A stretch of DNA of 64,000 nt, from the NCBI GenBank assembly GCA_001770855.1, contig MESE01000081.1, forward strand, positions 21,686-85,685. The letters run 5' to 3'. Positions 8,522 through 18,310 of this stretch are shown here, piece after piece; the first letter of the stretch is position 1, and the number at the start of each line of letters is the position of its first letter. The translations under genes and the position numbers were made by a program. The notes beneath the pieces were generated by a model. It ran no database searches, was not told the DNA's origin, and saw only the letters and a program-made list of their open reading frames with translations. The stretch is from Burkholderiales bacterium RIFCSPLOWO2_02_FULL_57_36. GTDB taxonomy: Bacteria > Pseudomonadota > Gammaproteobacteria > Burkholderiales > Burkholderiaceae_D.

Positions 8522-9621
8522 CGGCTGCGCGCAGTCCTGACTGCGCGACCAAGATCAATGACCGACATTGCGTAAAAAAAACTGCGATTGTATTTGGTGA
8601 TCGCGAAAAAGTTGTTCGTGCCGAGCCAGTATTCCGTCGGCTCCAGGCCGTTTTGCAGGTCGACCAGACCGTACGGCATATCGGACGGGAGCTCCATTGC
8701 GGGGGAGACGCCTGCTGCCTTCAATTCTTCGAGCGTAAATTTGGCTTCCAATCCTTGGCCGATGAATGCTTCCCAGATGTTGCTGTCGGCCGCGACCGAT
8801 ACGGGAAACGCCGTCGGTTCGCCGGACTTCCATCCATGCTGTACCAGAAAGTTCGCAACGCTGCCGATCGCATCCACCGGAGAATCGCGTAAATCGATCT
8901 TGCCGTCGTTGTTGAAATCGACTGCAAAGCGGCGAATGCTGCCTGGCATGAACTGCGGCCAGCCGATCGCGCCGGCATAGGAGCCGAGCAGTGAAAACGG
9001 ATCGATTGCCGACTCCCGAGCAAACAGCAGCGTATTTTCCAGCTCGCCGCGGAAATAGCGCATGCGCGCCGACCGATTCGGTGTGTCAGGATAGGCGAAC
9101 GCAAGTGTGGTCACGGCGTCCATCACGCGGAAATTGCCTGTGTTGCGGCCATACACCGTTTCGACGCCGATGATGCCGACAATAATGTCGGCAGGTACGC
9201 CGAATTGCGTTTCGGCGCGTGCCAGCGCGTCCGCGTGCTCATCCCAAAAAGCCACGCCGGCCGCGATACGAACCGGATCGATGAAACGGGCGCGGTATGC
9301 TTGCCAGTTTTTCGGCCGTCCGGGCGGCGCCGGCTTCATCAATTGAATCGCTCGATCCACGTATTGCACTTTTCCGAGTGTTGCTTCCAGTTCGGTACGG
9401 TCGAATTCATGCTTGGCCGCCATCTGATCCAGGAAGTCGCTGACCTCCTTCCATTGTGCGAAGTTGGCGAATTCGCCGGCATCTTGCTGTTGCAGCGACA
9501 CTTTGCGCACCTGCACAGCAGGTTTTTTGAGTGAAGCAGCATTCGCGTCGCCGATGACGGCAACAAAAATCGATAGCGCCGATAAGCTGACAGCGAATTT
9601 GGAAAAAATTGAAAAATGCAT
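8518..9621 (-). CDS. mltB: Lytic murein transglycosylase B
   Basis: Cleaves peptidoglycan glycan strands to 1,6-anhydromuramic acid in the periplasm. The 367-residue protein has a signal peptide (residues 1-28, ending ANA). There is no clear lipobox cysteine, so it appears soluble rather than a lipoprotein. The catalytic glutamate is Glu154 in GIIGVETVYG. The SLT domain continues with RYFRGELENTL and GSYAGAIGWPQFMPGS, and a calcium-binding-like DFNNDGKIDL loop follows, all as in MltB. Its ATG directly abuts the tgpA stop with no gap, so it is the last gene of the moxR-DUF58-tgpA-mltB operon. Confidence 0.93.
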   Translation of the reverse strand: MHFSIFSKFAVSLSALSIFVAVIGDANAASLKKPAVQVRKVSLQQQDAGEFANFAQWKEVSDFLDQMAAKHEFDRTELEATLGKVQYVDRAIQLMKPAPPGRPKNWQAYRARFIDPVRIAAGVAFWDEHADALARAETQFGVPADIIVGIIGVETVYGRNTGNFRVMDAVTTLAFAYPDTPNRSARMRYFRGELENTLLFARESAIDPFSLLGSYAGAIGWPQFMPGSIRRFAVDFNNDGKIDLRDSPVDAIGSVANFLVQHGWKSGEPTAFPVSVAADSNIWEAFIGQGLEAKFTLEELKAAGVSPAMELPSDMPYGLVDLQNGLEPTEYWLGTNNFFAITKYNRSFFYAMSVIDLGRAVRTARSR

Positions 9622-11685
9622 TTATTTGGATTCTGCTAAAAGCGACTGGAGTCGGGAAACAAGCGCAGAAGAATTTTTCTGCGCAGCCTTGCTGGTGTCG
9701 GGCGAGCCATATCGGATTGATTCATAGAGTTCCAGAAAACGCGCCGCGGCGGTTTTCTGAACCGGGTTGAGCGGTGACGATGCCGATGTCAGGCGCATTG
9801 CATAGGCGCGCGGGCCTTCGTGTTTGGCGGGTGCGCAGCCACGCCGCGCCATTTGCCGGCACAAAGCCTGGTACAGCCTGTCCACTGGATTGAGTTTTTG
9901 ACGATTCCTCGTCAAAGGCAACGCCACCACCGCCGTCACGATGGCGCCTAATCCGAACATCAGGCCGGTCAGCGTGCGCCAATCCACATTGTCGAAGCCG
10001 AGTGACTGTATCAGACTTCTTTGCCGGTCAGGCGTGTAATTCAGCACCCATTGATTCCATGAGTTTGTCACTGCATCCCAGTTGTGCCGCAATTCGCGCA
10101 GTGCTTTCATCCAGGCGCCTGGCGTGCGATCCAAAGTGATCAATCCGCCAAACAGCCGGGGTGGAATTGCACCGGCCAGGTTTCGTTCGACGCGTTCCGG
10201 CGCAACTGCCGCAGTCGGATCGACCCGGGTCCAGCCGCGATTTTTCAGCCAGACCTCGGCCCATGCATGCGCATCGGACTGGCGCACGGTCATGAACCCG
10301 TCCACGGTATTGATTTCGCCGCCTTGATAGCCTGTCACTACCCGCGCCGGAACGCCGAGCGCGCGCATCAACACCACAAAGGCGCTCGCATAGTGTTCGC
10401 AAAATCCGGCCCGGGTCGAGAATAGAAAATCATCGACCGCATGTTGCCCGAGCAGCGGAGGCTCCAATGTATAACTGAATTTTTCCTGCCTGAAGTATTT
10501 GAGAATTGCATCGACTGCTTCCGTATCGCCACGCAGATGAGACCTTAGCCGGCCTGCCAATTCAAGTGTTTGCGGATTGTATCCGCGCGGCAGTTCAAGC
10601 CATTCGCGTAGGACCGCATCGGATGCGTTAGGTTGCAATTCATATTCAACATAGGATTCCGCGTCGTAGCGTATGCGTTGGCCGATTGGCTTTCTTGTCA
10701 ATATTTGCAGTTCCACGGAAAGACGCGACGGATTGTCGGTCACTTGCGGCGCGGTCAGCGGCATCTCCAGCGCAAGCAGCGCGCGGCGTCCGTTGGGTTC
10801 AAGTGTGACTTGGTAACGGATTGGTTCGCCGCGCGGTGCAATGGCGACCGGTCCGGTGAAATTCATGCGGGCTTGCAACGGCGTCCAGGTGCGGCCGTCG
10901 TAAGCGCCAAACACCGGTCCGCGCCAATATAAGTTGGCGTTCGGCGGCGGTTTATCAATGAATTTCGCGCGAAACGCGATTTCGCCCGATAGTGCAAGCT
11001 CCGAGATATTGCCCGGCGACATACTGTCCGATAGTCCGCTGCGCGCCGATTGCGCATCGCCGGGCAAGCCCCATAACGGGCCCTGGATGCGCGGGAAAAG
11101 GAGGAACAAAACCAGCGTGAGCGGAATCGCAAGCGCGACGATCAGCGTTCCGAGCGCGAGACGGCGCTTCAATGGCGGCGCTGTTCCGGTATATTGAAAT
11201 GACAATTGTGCAGTCAACATCAACACGACCGCCGCGACCATCATGGCCGCGGCGAGGATCGACTGCGAATAGAAAAAGCTCGCGAGCATCAGGAAGAAGC
11301 TCAGGAACACGATCACGAACAGATCGCGCTTGGCCCGCATCTCAAGCAGCTTGAATGCAAGCAGCAGCACGAGCATGGTCACACCTGCTTCCTGACCGAA
11401 AAACGTCTTGTAGGTCCAATAGACGCCGCCCATCGCGAGGATGGAAATCGGCAGCAGTATCCATCTCGATGGCATCCGGTTGCCTCGAAAAGTGATCCAG
11501 GTGCGCCACAGCAGCAACGCCGCGCAGACCGTCGTGGCCCATATCGGCAAATGCGTAACATGCGGCGCGAGCACCATCACGCATGCCGCAAGCAGTAGAA
11601 GCGTGTCGGCCTTGTCGCGCGACATCGGGCGCATCGCGCGCTGCAGGAATGCGGTGGAGGCGGACGGTGCGGAGCGCATTTTCAT
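9622..11685 (-). CDS. tgpA: TgpA-type transglutaminase with N-terminal membrane domain (DUF3488/DUF4129)
   Basis: Large inner-membrane protein of 687 residues. The N-terminal third holds several transmembrane helices (DUF3488). A periplasmic transglutaminase-like domain follows, with Cys429 (RAGFCEHYAS), then histidine (SDAHAWAEVW) and aspartate (RVDPTAAV), forming the expected triad. A further helix and a cytoplasmic DUF4129-like tail complete it. Pseudomonas TgpA has transglutaminase activity and is essential there; the natural substrate is unclear. The start is ATG 11685, overlapping the DUF58 stop as ATGA, which signals translational coupling. The MoxR-DUF58-transglutaminase trio is a widespread conserved cluster. 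Confidence 0.9.
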   Translation of the reverse strand: MKMRSAPSASTAFLQRAMRPMSRDKADTLLLLAACVMVLAPHVTHLPIWATTVCAALLLWRTWITFRGNRMPSRWILLPISILAMGGVYWTYKTFFGQEAGVTMLVLLLAFKLLEMRAKRDLFVIVFLSFFLMLASFFYSQSILAAAMMVAAVVLMLTAQLSFQYTGTAPPLKRRLALGTLIVALAIPLTLVLFLLFPRIQGPLWGLPGDAQSARSGLSDSMSPGNISELALSGEIAFRAKFIDKPPPNANLYWRGPVFGAYDGRTWTPLQARMNFTGPVAIAPRGEPIRYQVTLEPNGRRALLALEMPLTAPQVTDNPSRLSVELQILTRKPIGQRIRYDAESYVEYELQPNASDAVLREWLELPRGYNPQTLELAGRLRSHLRGDTEAVDAILKYFRQEKFSYTLEPPLLGQHAVDDFLFSTRAGFCEHYASAFVVLMRALGVPARVVTGYQGGEINTVDGFMTVRQSDAHAWAEVWLKNRGWTRVDPTAAVAPERVERNLAGAIPPRLFGGLITLDRTPGAWMKALRELRHNWDAVTNSWNQWVLNYTPDRQRSLIQSLGFDNVDWRTLTGLMFGLGAIVTAVVALPLTRNRQKLNPVDRLYQALCRQMARRGCAPAKHEGPRAYAMRLTSASSPLNPVQKTAAARFLELYESIRYGSPDTSKAAQKNSSALVSRLQSLLAESK

Positions 11686-12677
11686 CAGGCGCCCTCGTAT
11701 AACGCAAGCGCCTGCAGGCACGCTTCCTGATGCGCGGGGCCGAGTGCCGCGGGAAAGTTAATATGGGCGAGCCGGAATGCGTAAGGCAAGCCGCGCATTT
11801 CGGCTTCGACTACCCAACTGGTCAATCGCGATAGCTTCGATTCGAGATCCATGCCGTGCGGGAGCCGGGAAAAATCCAGTTGCAGCTCACTTGCTGCGCC
11901 GCCTTCGAAGTGTTTGCTGACCAGCGTTCCACCCGCCTCGGTGCCGAGCCTGGCGATCTGTCGCCAGGCGAGCCGCTTCATGGAATCGCCCGCCTGATAA
12001 GCGCGGATGCCGGCAAAATCGTCATGTCCGGCGCTGCCCTGTCCGTCTTCCTGTATCTCGCTGATGGCGGGCAGCGGCGGGGCATTGTTTTCCGGACGCG
12101 GATAGACCAGGGCTTTTGCATCCGGCTGCCAGTAACTCCAGGCGCGCAACAGGCCGAGCGGGAAACGTGTCTGCAATCGGACTCTGGGTGCCTGCAGCCG
12201 GCCTCGCTGCCGTGCCGGTGCGCTCAACACGATCCGGCACGTCCCGTGCCCGGGAACGTCTGCCGCCTGTGCCAGATCGGGTAAGCCTTCTCCGATGAAT
12301 CCCAGCCAGATCGCGTAGCGGTCGTGTTTGCGGCGGTTGATCAGGTGCAGTTCGAATTGCGCTTCTTCGCCGGCAAACACCGCGGGCGCGCGGCCGGCCG
12401 CCAGGTACAGGTGGGCCAGGTTGCGAAAGGTAAGATGCATGTCGATCACCCCGCAGCCGGCGATCAGGAAGGTGAGGGCAAAGCCCAGGCCCAGACTGTA
12501 ATTGACCGAGCCGATGAACAGCACGACCAGCATTACCCCCAGGCCTAGTCCCGGTTTGGTCGGGACAATGAATACCCGGCGCTGGTTGAGGAACGCTTCG
12601 CCCGGCTCCGCGCCGCGCAGCTGGAATAGCCACTTGTTGGTGGCTTTGATAAAAGCGTTTTGCAGCGTCCGAAGCAT
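11685..12677 (-). CDS. DUF58 domain-containing protein
   Basis: A 330-residue protein with two adjacent hydrophobic helices near residues 42-80 and a DUF58 core. The signature runs from QEDGQGSAGHDDFAGIRAYQAGD to RLAWRQIARLG (about 215-250), which contains the family G-R-Y-x2-GD...I-x-W pattern. DUF58 proteins are von Willebrand A-like and are thought to be chaperoned by the neighbouring MoxR ATPase. It starts 10 bases after the moxR stop and overlaps tgpA, so all are one operon. The molecular role is inferred from family context only. Confidence 0.88.
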   Translation of the reverse strand: MLRTLQNAFIKATNKWLFQLRGAEPGEAFLNQRRVFIVPTKPGLGLGVMLVVLFIGSVNYSLGLGFALTFLIAGCGVIDMHLTFRNLAHLYLAAGRAPAVFAGEEAQFELHLINRRKHDRYAIWLGFIGEGLPDLAQAADVPGHGTCRIVLSAPARQRGRLQAPRVRLQTRFPLGLLRAWSYWQPDAKALVYPRPENNAPPLPAISEIQEDGQGSAGHDDFAGIRAYQAGDSMKRLAWRQIARLGTEAGGTLVSKHFEGGAASELQLDFSRLPHGMDLESKLSRLTSWVVEAEMRGLPYAFRLAHINFPAALGPAHQEACLQALALYEGA

Positions 12678-12687
12678 GAATCAGTGC

Positions 12688-13608
12688 TCAGACGCCGACG
12701 GATTTCATGAGCTGCAGCACCAGGTCGCGGCTTCCCAATGCGGCGCCGCCGGTCGACTTTATCGGGCGCAGCCGGTGGGCTGTGACCGGAACCAATACCG
12801 CCTGCACATCTTCCGGAATCACATGGTTGCGGCCCTCCATCGCAGCCCATGCGCGCGATGCCTGCAGCAAGGCAATCGCCGCGCGCGGGCTCATGCCTTC
12901 GGCGAACATGCCATTCTGCCGTGACGCTTGCGCCAGCGCCTGTACATAATCAATCAATGCGCTGGAGGTGTGTATCTGTTTGAGCGCGGCTTGCGCCGTG
13001 TCCAGCTCAACCGGCTGCATGGCGGTGCGCAATTCGCGCAACATGATGCGGCGATCTTCTCCCAGCAGGAGCGCGCGCTCCGCCGTGGCATCCGGATATC
13101 CCAGCGAGATGCACATCAGGAACCGGTCGAGCTGCGACTCCGGAAGCTGGAACGTGCCGATCTGGTGGGTTGGGTTTTGTGTCGCGATGACAAAAAAAGG
13201 CGCCGGCAAGTCGCGTGTGACGCCATCGGCGCTGACTTGGCGCTCTTCCATTGCTTCAAGCAACGCGGACTGGGTTTTCGGCGTTGCGCGGTTGATCTCG
13301 TCGGCCAGCAATACCTGGGTAAATATCGGGCCGGGGTGAAACGCAAATCCGTTTTTCTCACGGTCGAATATCGAAATGCCCACGACGTCGGCCGGCAGCA
13401 AGTCGCTGGTAAACTGGATGCGGTTGAACTTCAATCCCAGCGAGACAGCCAGCGCGTGCGCCAGCGTGGTTTTCCCGACGCCCGGTACATCCTCGATCAA
13501 TAAATGACCGCCCGACAACAGGCACACCAGCGATTGCCTGATCTGCAAATCTTTGCCGACGATGATTTGACTGACTTGTTTGGCGACGGCATGGATTTTT
13601 TCGAACAT
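12688..13608 (-). CDS. MoxR family AAA+ ATPase
   Basis: A 306-residue AAA+ ATPase with Walker A GVGKTTLAHA (about residues 43-52) and Walker B VLLADEINRATPKTQSALLEAMEE (about 105-128), the latter strongly typical of MoxR proteins. A sensor segment FVIATQNPTHQIG follows. MoxR ATPases act as chaperones in maturation of partner complexes, often with von Willebrand A proteins; here the partner is the DUF58 protein next door. It is the first gene of the minus-strand operon. A 190-base gap separates it from the divergent hydrolase gene and should contain both promoters. Confidence 0.93.
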   Translation of the reverse strand: MFEKIHAVAKQVSQIIVGKDLQIRQSLVCLLSGGHLLIEDVPGVGKTTLAHALAVSLGLKFNRIQFTSDLLPADVVGISIFDREKNGFAFHPGPIFTQVLLADEINRATPKTQSALLEAMEERQVSADGVTRDLPAPFFVIATQNPTHQIGTFQLPESQLDRFLMCISLGYPDATAERALLLGEDRRIMLRELRTAMQPVELDTAQAALKQIHTSSALIDYVQALAQASRQNGMFAEGMSPRAAIALLQASRAWAAMEGRNHVIPEDVQAVLVPVTAHRLRPIKSTGGAALGSRDLVLQLMKSVGV

Positions 13609-13800
13609 GGGTTTCCTGGTACGAGGTGTTGGCGATTTACGCGATACGAAACGATAGAGACGCGCTCATTCTGACCTACAATTGAGTAATCGCAAACAGC
13701 AAGGATTCGCGCCGACAGCGGGAAAGAAGTATGCGCATTCTTTTTTCGCTAAACTTGTGGGATTCTATTCGAGAACACCAATGACGTGCTTCACCAGCTC

Positions 13801-14787
13801 ATGAAAACCGGCTTTTACACCCATCCCGATTGTAAACGCCACGAAATGGGATCGTGGCATCCCGAATCGCCTGCACGGCTGCAGGCGATTGAAGATCAAC
13901 TGATTGCAAGCCGTATCGACGGATTATTGGATTACCGCGAAGCGACTTCCGCCGACCTGACCGAAATTGCGCGGGTTCACAGCCCCGGCGCCATCGCATT
14001 GATCCGGGATAACGTACCGAAACCCAGGCTGGCGTTGGCGGGCGACGATCCCGGTGCGGCCGCGGCACGGCATGCGGGCTACTATCCCCTGGATGGCGAT
14101 ACGTCGCTCAATGCCTATAGCTGGCGGGCGGCGCTGCAGGCGGCCGGCGCGGCGATCGCGGCAACCGATGCGGTGATTGCAGGAGATCTCGACAATGCAT
14201 TTTGCGCAATCCGCCCACCCGGCCACCACGCCAGGCCAACCGAACCGATGGGATTTTGCCTGTTCAACAATGTTGCGATCGCAGCCAGGCACGCGCTCGA
14301 CGTATACGGTTTGCAACGCGTGGCGATCGTCGATTTCGATGTGCACCACGGCAACGGTACCGAGGAAGCATTTATCGATGAGCCGCGGGTGCTGATGGTG
14401 AGCTTTTTCCAGCATCCTTTTTATCCGTATACCGGTGTTGGAAGTGATGCCCGCATCCATCGAAATGCAGTCAATGTACCGGTGCCGGCTTATACCAAAG
14501 GCGATGCCATACGCCAATTGGTGTCCGAACAATGGTTGCCGGCGCTGCATGCGCATCGTCCGGAAATGATCTTCATCTCGGCCGGATTCGATGCTCATGC
14601 GGAAGACGATATCGGACAGTTGGGGCTGGTCGAAAGCGATTATGCGTGGATTACCCGGCAAATCATGGCGATTGCGAAACAATATGCGCACGGCCGGATC
14701 GTCAGCTGTCTGGAAGGCGGTTACAACCTGTCAGCGCTCGGGCGTAGCGTGGTTGCCCACGTGAAGGCTTTGGCAAGCCTGGATTGA
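13801..14787 (+). CDS. Histone deacetylase / acetoin utilisation family hydrolase
   Basis: Zinc-dependent deacetylase fold, 328 residues. Active-site signatures are PPGHHARP (His142-His143), DFDVHHGNGTEE (metal-ligand Asp179 and His181-type residues, 179-190) and SAGFDAHAEDD further on. Bacterial members deacetylate polyamines or other small acetylated amines; the substrate here cannot be told from sequence. I favour ATG 13801 (MKTGFYTHPDCKRHEMG), which opens the conserved region; a GTG at 13786 would add five residues. It is transcribed away from the moxR operon. Confidence 0.9.
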   Translation: MKTGFYTHPDCKRHEMGSWHPESPARLQAIEDQLIASRIDGLLDYREATSADLTEIARVHSPGAIALIRDNVPKPRLALAGDDPGAAAARHAGYYPLDGDTSLNAYSWRAALQAAGAAIAATDAVIAGDLDNAFCAIRPPGHHARPTEPMGFCLFNNVAIAARHALDVYGLQRVAIVDFDVHHGNGTEEAFIDEPRVLMVSFFQHPFYPYTGVGSDARIHRNAVNVPVPAYTKGDAIRQLVSEQWLPALHAHRPEMIFISAGFDAHAEDDIGQLGLVESDYAWITRQIMAIAKQYAHGRIVSCLEGGYNLSALGRSVVAHVKALASLD

Positions 14788-14872
14788 ATTCGGGGTATTT
14801 CCCGCCGCGCGGGAACGGCAAGCGCCTGCTAGCGAGTAAAATGGCGCCTTGATTCCGCAAAATAAGTTACGC

Positions 14873-15781
14873 ATGTCTATCCAATGGTACCCAGGTCACA
14901 TGAACGCCGCCCGCAAAAAGGCGGCGGAAGCCATGGAAAAGACCGATATGGTGATCGAAGTACTCGACGCCCGGCTGCCGCAGGCAAGTTGCAATCCGAT
15001 GATCGAACAGCTGCGCGTGTTTCGCCAGCGCCCGTGCCTGAAAATTCTGAACAAGAGCGATCTGGCCGATCCGGTCGCCACGCATACCTGGCTGGAACAC
15101 TACAACAAGCAAAAAGGCGTGCACGCGGTCGCGCTCAGTTGCAAGAAGCCGGCCGACGTTGCGAAAATTCCCGGATTGAGCCTCAAGATCGCGCCGCATC
15201 GCGGCACGCCGTTGAAGCCGCTACGCATCATGATCATGGGCATTCCCAACGTCGGCAAGTCGACTTTGATGAATGCCTTGCTCAAGAAAAGAGTCGCGAA
15301 GGTCGGTGATGAACCGGCGGTGACCAAGATGCAGCAGCGTTTGTATCTTGGCAATAACATGGTGTTGATCGATACTCCCGGCATGCTGTGGCCCAAGATC
15401 GAGCATCCGAGCGACGGCCTGATGCTTGCGGCCAGCCATGCGATCGGCAGCAATGCGCTGATTGAAGAGGAAGTGGCGACCTTTCTTGCCGATGTTCTGT
15501 TAACCCGTTATCCGCAGTTGATTGCGGCGCGCTATGGCTTTGCGACGGAAGGCATCGATGGCGTCAGCGTGATCGAAGGTGTCGCCAAGCGCCGCAATTT
15601 ACGCTTGAAAGGCGGCGACCTCGATCTTGAAAAGGCGGCGCATACATTCCTGCAGGATTACCGCACCGGTGCGCTGGGGCGCATCAGCCTGGAAACGCCG
15701 GTGAGCCGCGCTGCGCTGCTGGGGAGCTATCAACCGGCGCCGAAGCTGGGTCTGGAAGCAGAGGCCGAACGCGAAGAGTGA
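14873..15781 (+). CDS. ylqF: Ribosome biogenesis GTPase YlqF/RbgA
   Basis: Circularly permuted GTPase assisting late 50S assembly. Motif order G4-G1-G3 is visible: NKSD (60-63), GIPNVGKS (123-130), DTPG (167-170). The N-terminal IQWYPGHMNAARKK is diagnostic for the family. Its 302 residues are of normal length. ATG 14873 is selected because the conserved start is MSIQWYPGHM; an in-frame start at 14849 adds eight unconserved residues. A weak hairpin (CCGCT/AGCGG, near 15797-15812) follows. It is the last core gene before the injection-system cluster. Confidence 0.93.
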   Translation: MSIQWYPGHMNAARKKAAEAMEKTDMVIEVLDARLPQASCNPMIEQLRVFRQRPCLKILNKSDLADPVATHTWLEHYNKQKGVHAVALSCKKPADVAKIPGLSLKIAPHRGTPLKPLRIMIMGIPNVGKSTLMNALLKKRVAKVGDEPAVTKMQQRLYLGNNMVLIDTPGMLWPKIEHPSDGLMLAASHAIGSNALIEEEVATFLADVLLTRYPQLIAARYGFATEGIDGVSVIEGVAKRRNLRLKGGDLDLEKAAHTFLQDYRTGALGRISLETPVSRAALLGSYQPAPKLGLEAEAEREE

Positions 15782-15818
15782 TGTGGTTTTGACTTCCGCT
15801 ACATAGAGCGGTTTGCGT

Positions 15819-16037
15819 ATGAATGTACCGGCCGCACTCTCCCCCGATGTAAATTCTTCCTCATCCCTCCTGCCGCCGGGAAACGAAATCCTTTCCCGCC
15901 CGATTCCAAACGCCGCATTCCGTGTCGCGGCGGAATTCAATGTGCCTCATGCAATTCAATCGCTGCAATCGCGCAGGGTTTTATTGGGCATGTTTGCGCA
16001 AAAACAAAATAACGGACCGGCATTGCCAATATTTTAA
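15819..16037 (+). CDS. Hypothetical 72-residue protein upstream of the injection cluster
   Basis: A short open frame, MNVPAALSPDV to LPIF, with a Ser/Pro-rich first half and a more ordinary second half (FNVPHAIQSLQSRRVLLGMF). No family is recognised, there is no strong ribosome binding site, and composition is only weakly protein-like. It occupies most of the 350-base gap between ylqF and the sheath gene, so the region may instead be the eCIS promoter and leader. Treat it as a weak candidate. Confidence 0.25.
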   Translation: MNVPAALSPDVNSSSSLLPPGNEILSRPIPNAAFRVAAEFNVPHAIQSLQSRRVLLGMFAQKQNNGPALPIF

Positions 16038-16129
16038 CAACTCAGTTACAAGCAAATTAACAATGAAATTCCAGGGGAGTTCAGGGCGGTAGTCATTCAT
16101 CGGTCGCCATTATCGAGAAGGAGTGCAGC

Positions 16130-17731
16130 ATGCCTGTCACACTGAGTTACCCTGGGGTATACATTGAAGAACTGCCGAGTGGTGTGCGCACCATCACCGG
16201 CGTGGCGACCTCCATCACTGCCTTTGTCGGAAGCGCGCCGATGGGCCCGGCCGAAGAGCCGGTGATCATCAATAATTTCGGCGACTATGAACGAACCTTC
16301 GGCAAGCTGCACCCAAACTATCCCTTGGGTTATTCGGTCCGTGACTTTTACCTGAACGGCGGTGCAAAAGCGGTCATCGTCCGCTTGTACAAAAAGAAAG
16401 CCGGCAACAACGTCAACGCCAATGCATCGATCAAACTCACCAACCTGCCGCTGGAAGCCGCCTCGCCGGGGTCATGGGGCAATACGCTGCGCGCCCGGGT
16501 CGACTACAACGTGTCGGCCGACGTCGCCGCGCGCTACGGCCTGGCTGCGGCCGACCTGTTCAACCTGACCGTACGCGATACCGCAACCGGCATCACCGAA
16601 ACCTTTCTCAACCTGACCGTCAAGGAAAGCCCGCGCCGCGCCGATCGTGTGCTGGCGAGCGAATCGTCGCTGCTGCATGTTGCGTCCTCGGCGACGATGC
16701 CGGGCACCACGCTGCCGCCCAAGCATGGCGACGTGACCCCGGGCAAGGATATCTGGAAGGAAGATACCTTGTCGACCGGTGTCAAGGACCCGGACGACAA
16801 GGCCGAAGACAGCGCGCCGCTCGACCAGGCGGCGTACGAAGGCGACCAGGTCGCCGGCAAGGGCATCTTCGCTCTGAAGAAGACCGACTTGTTCAACCTG
16901 CTGTGCATCCCTCCGGACACGCGCGACGGCGATACCGCGAAGGCGGTATACACCACGGCACTCAAATACTGCGTCGACCGGCGCGCGATGCTGATCGTCG
17001 ATCCGCCGACCAAATGGAAGAAGGCGGGCGATGTCACCGCTTCATCAATTGCCGACGATCTCGGCCTGTCCGGCGAAATGGCGCGCAACGCCGCGGTATT
17101 CTTTCCGCGCGTAATCCAGGCCGATCCGATGCGCGACGGCCAGCTCGATACCTTCGTCCCGTGCGGCATCGTGGCCGGTGTGATGGCGCGCACCGATACC
17201 CGGCGCGGCGTATGGAAGGCGCCGGCCGGCATCGATGCGGCGCTGAACGGCGCGCAAGGCTTGGCGCTGAATCTGATCAACGAAGAAAACGGCATGGTCA
17301 ATCCGCTCGGCGTGAATGCGCTGCGATCTTTCCCGGCGGTCGGACGGGTGGTGTGGGGCGCCCGCACCGCACGTGGGGCCGATCTTCTGGCCGATGAATA
17401 CAAATATATTCCGGTGCGCCGCACCGCGCTGTTCATCGAGGAGAGTTTGTACCGCGGCACGCAGTGGGTGGTGTTCGAGCCGAACGATGAACCGCTGTGG
17501 GCGCAGATCCGTTTGAATCTCGGCGCTTTCATGCACAACCTGTTCCGCCAGGGCGCGTTCCAGGGACAGTCGCCGCGCGATGCGTATTTCGTCAAGTGCG
17601 ACAAGGAGACGACGACGCAAACCGATATCAATCTAGGCATCGTCAATATCGTGGTCGGCTTTGCACCGCTGAAGCCGGCGGAATTCGTGGTGATCAAGCT
17701 GCAGCAGATCGCCGGCCAGATCCAAGCTTAA
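16130..17731 (+). CDS. Contractile injection system sheath protein
   Basis: Forms the contracting outer sheath that drives the inner tube through a target membrane. The 533-residue protein begins with the phage/eCIS sheath N-terminus (TLSYPGVYIEELPSGVRTITGVATSITAFVG). The C-terminal part has the conserved YIPVRRTALFIEESLYRGTQWVVFEPND and the terminal beta strands KPAEFVVIKLQQIAGQ, which form the handshake linking sheath subunits. AAGGAG at 16118 supports ATG 16130. Only one sheath gene is present, unlike Afp/PVC clusters with several. It is the first structural gene of the cluster, followed by the tube gene 12 bases on. Confidence 0.95.
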   Translation: MPVTLSYPGVYIEELPSGVRTITGVATSITAFVGSAPMGPAEEPVIINNFGDYERTFGKLHPNYPLGYSVRDFYLNGGAKAVIVRLYKKKAGNNVNANASIKLTNLPLEAASPGSWGNTLRARVDYNVSADVAARYGLAAADLFNLTVRDTATGITETFLNLTVKESPRRADRVLASESSLLHVASSATMPGTTLPPKHGDVTPGKDIWKEDTLSTGVKDPDDKAEDSAPLDQAAYEGDQVAGKGIFALKKTDLFNLLCIPPDTRDGDTAKAVYTTALKYCVDRRAMLIVDPPTKWKKAGDVTASSIADDLGLSGEMARNAAVFFPRVIQADPMRDGQLDTFVPCGIVAGVMARTDTRRGVWKAPAGIDAALNGAQGLALNLINEENGMVNPLGVNALRSFPAVGRVVWGARTARGADLLADEYKYIPVRRTALFIEESLYRGTQWVVFEPNDEPLWAQIRLNLGAFMHNLFRQGAFQGQSPRDAYFVKCDKETTTQTDINLGIVNIVVGFAPLKPAEFVVIKLQQIAGQIQA

Positions 17732-17743
17732 GGAGGCAGCGCC

Positions 17744-18274
17744 ATGGCCCAGTTCAGCGCAAACGCAGAGCGTTTCGATCCCTACAAGAATTTCAAATTC
17801 CGCGTCTTCTTCGAAGGGAACACCACGCCGGTTGCCGGCATCAGCAAGGTCAGCATGTTGAAGCGCACCACCGAAGTCGTGAAGCACCGCGAAGGCGGCG
17901 ATCCGAGCAGCAGCCGCAAATCGCCCGGCCGCACCGAGTTCGAGGCGATCACCCTTGAGCGCGGCGTCACGCACGACAAGGAGTTCGAGCAATGGGCCAA
18001 CAAGGTCTGGAATTTCGGTTCCGGCCTGGGCGTGGAAGTGTCGTTGAAGGACTTCCGCAAGAACCTGCTGATCGAGCTGTACAACGAAGCGGGACAGCTT
18101 GCGCTTCGCTATCGTGTCTACCGCTGCTGGGTGTCGGAATTTCAGGCGCTGCCCGACCTCGATGCCAACGCCAATGCGGTTGCGATTCAGCATCTCAAGC
18201 TGGAAAACGAGGGCTGGGAACGCGACGACGAGGTCGCGGAACCGGGCGAGCCTACCTTCACGGAGCCGGCGTAA
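17744..18274 (+). CDS. Contractile injection system inner tube protein
   Basis: A gp19/Hcp-like tube protein of 176 residues that stacks as hexamers inside the sheath. Marks are the start FDPYKNFKFRVFFEGNTTPVAGISKVSML, then TTEVVKHREGGDPSSSRKSPGRTEFEAITLERGVTHDKEFE, a very typical tail-tube stretch, and WVSEFQALPDLDANANAVAIQHLKLENEGW near the C-terminus. AAGGAGG precedes the ATG. It sits directly after the sheath gene, the standard order. The tip of the lumen surface cannot be judged from sequence, so cargo compatibility is unknown. Confidence 0.94.
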   Translation: MAQFSANAERFDPYKNFKFRVFFEGNTTPVAGISKVSMLKRTTEVVKHREGGDPSSSRKSPGRTEFEAITLERGVTHDKEFEQWANKVWNFGSGLGVEVSLKDFRKNLLIELYNEAGQLALRYRVYRCWVSEFQALPDLDANANAVAIQHLKLENEGWERDDEVAEPGEPTFTEPA

Positions 18275-18310
18275 TCGCGCGGCGCCGATCCGTCATCGAT
18301 TCTTTGGACC

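Noticed and set aside
16474..17697. Long frames on both strands overlapping the sheath gene
   Set aside because: Arginine-rich, shadow-type composition; the sheath frame carries the family motifs.
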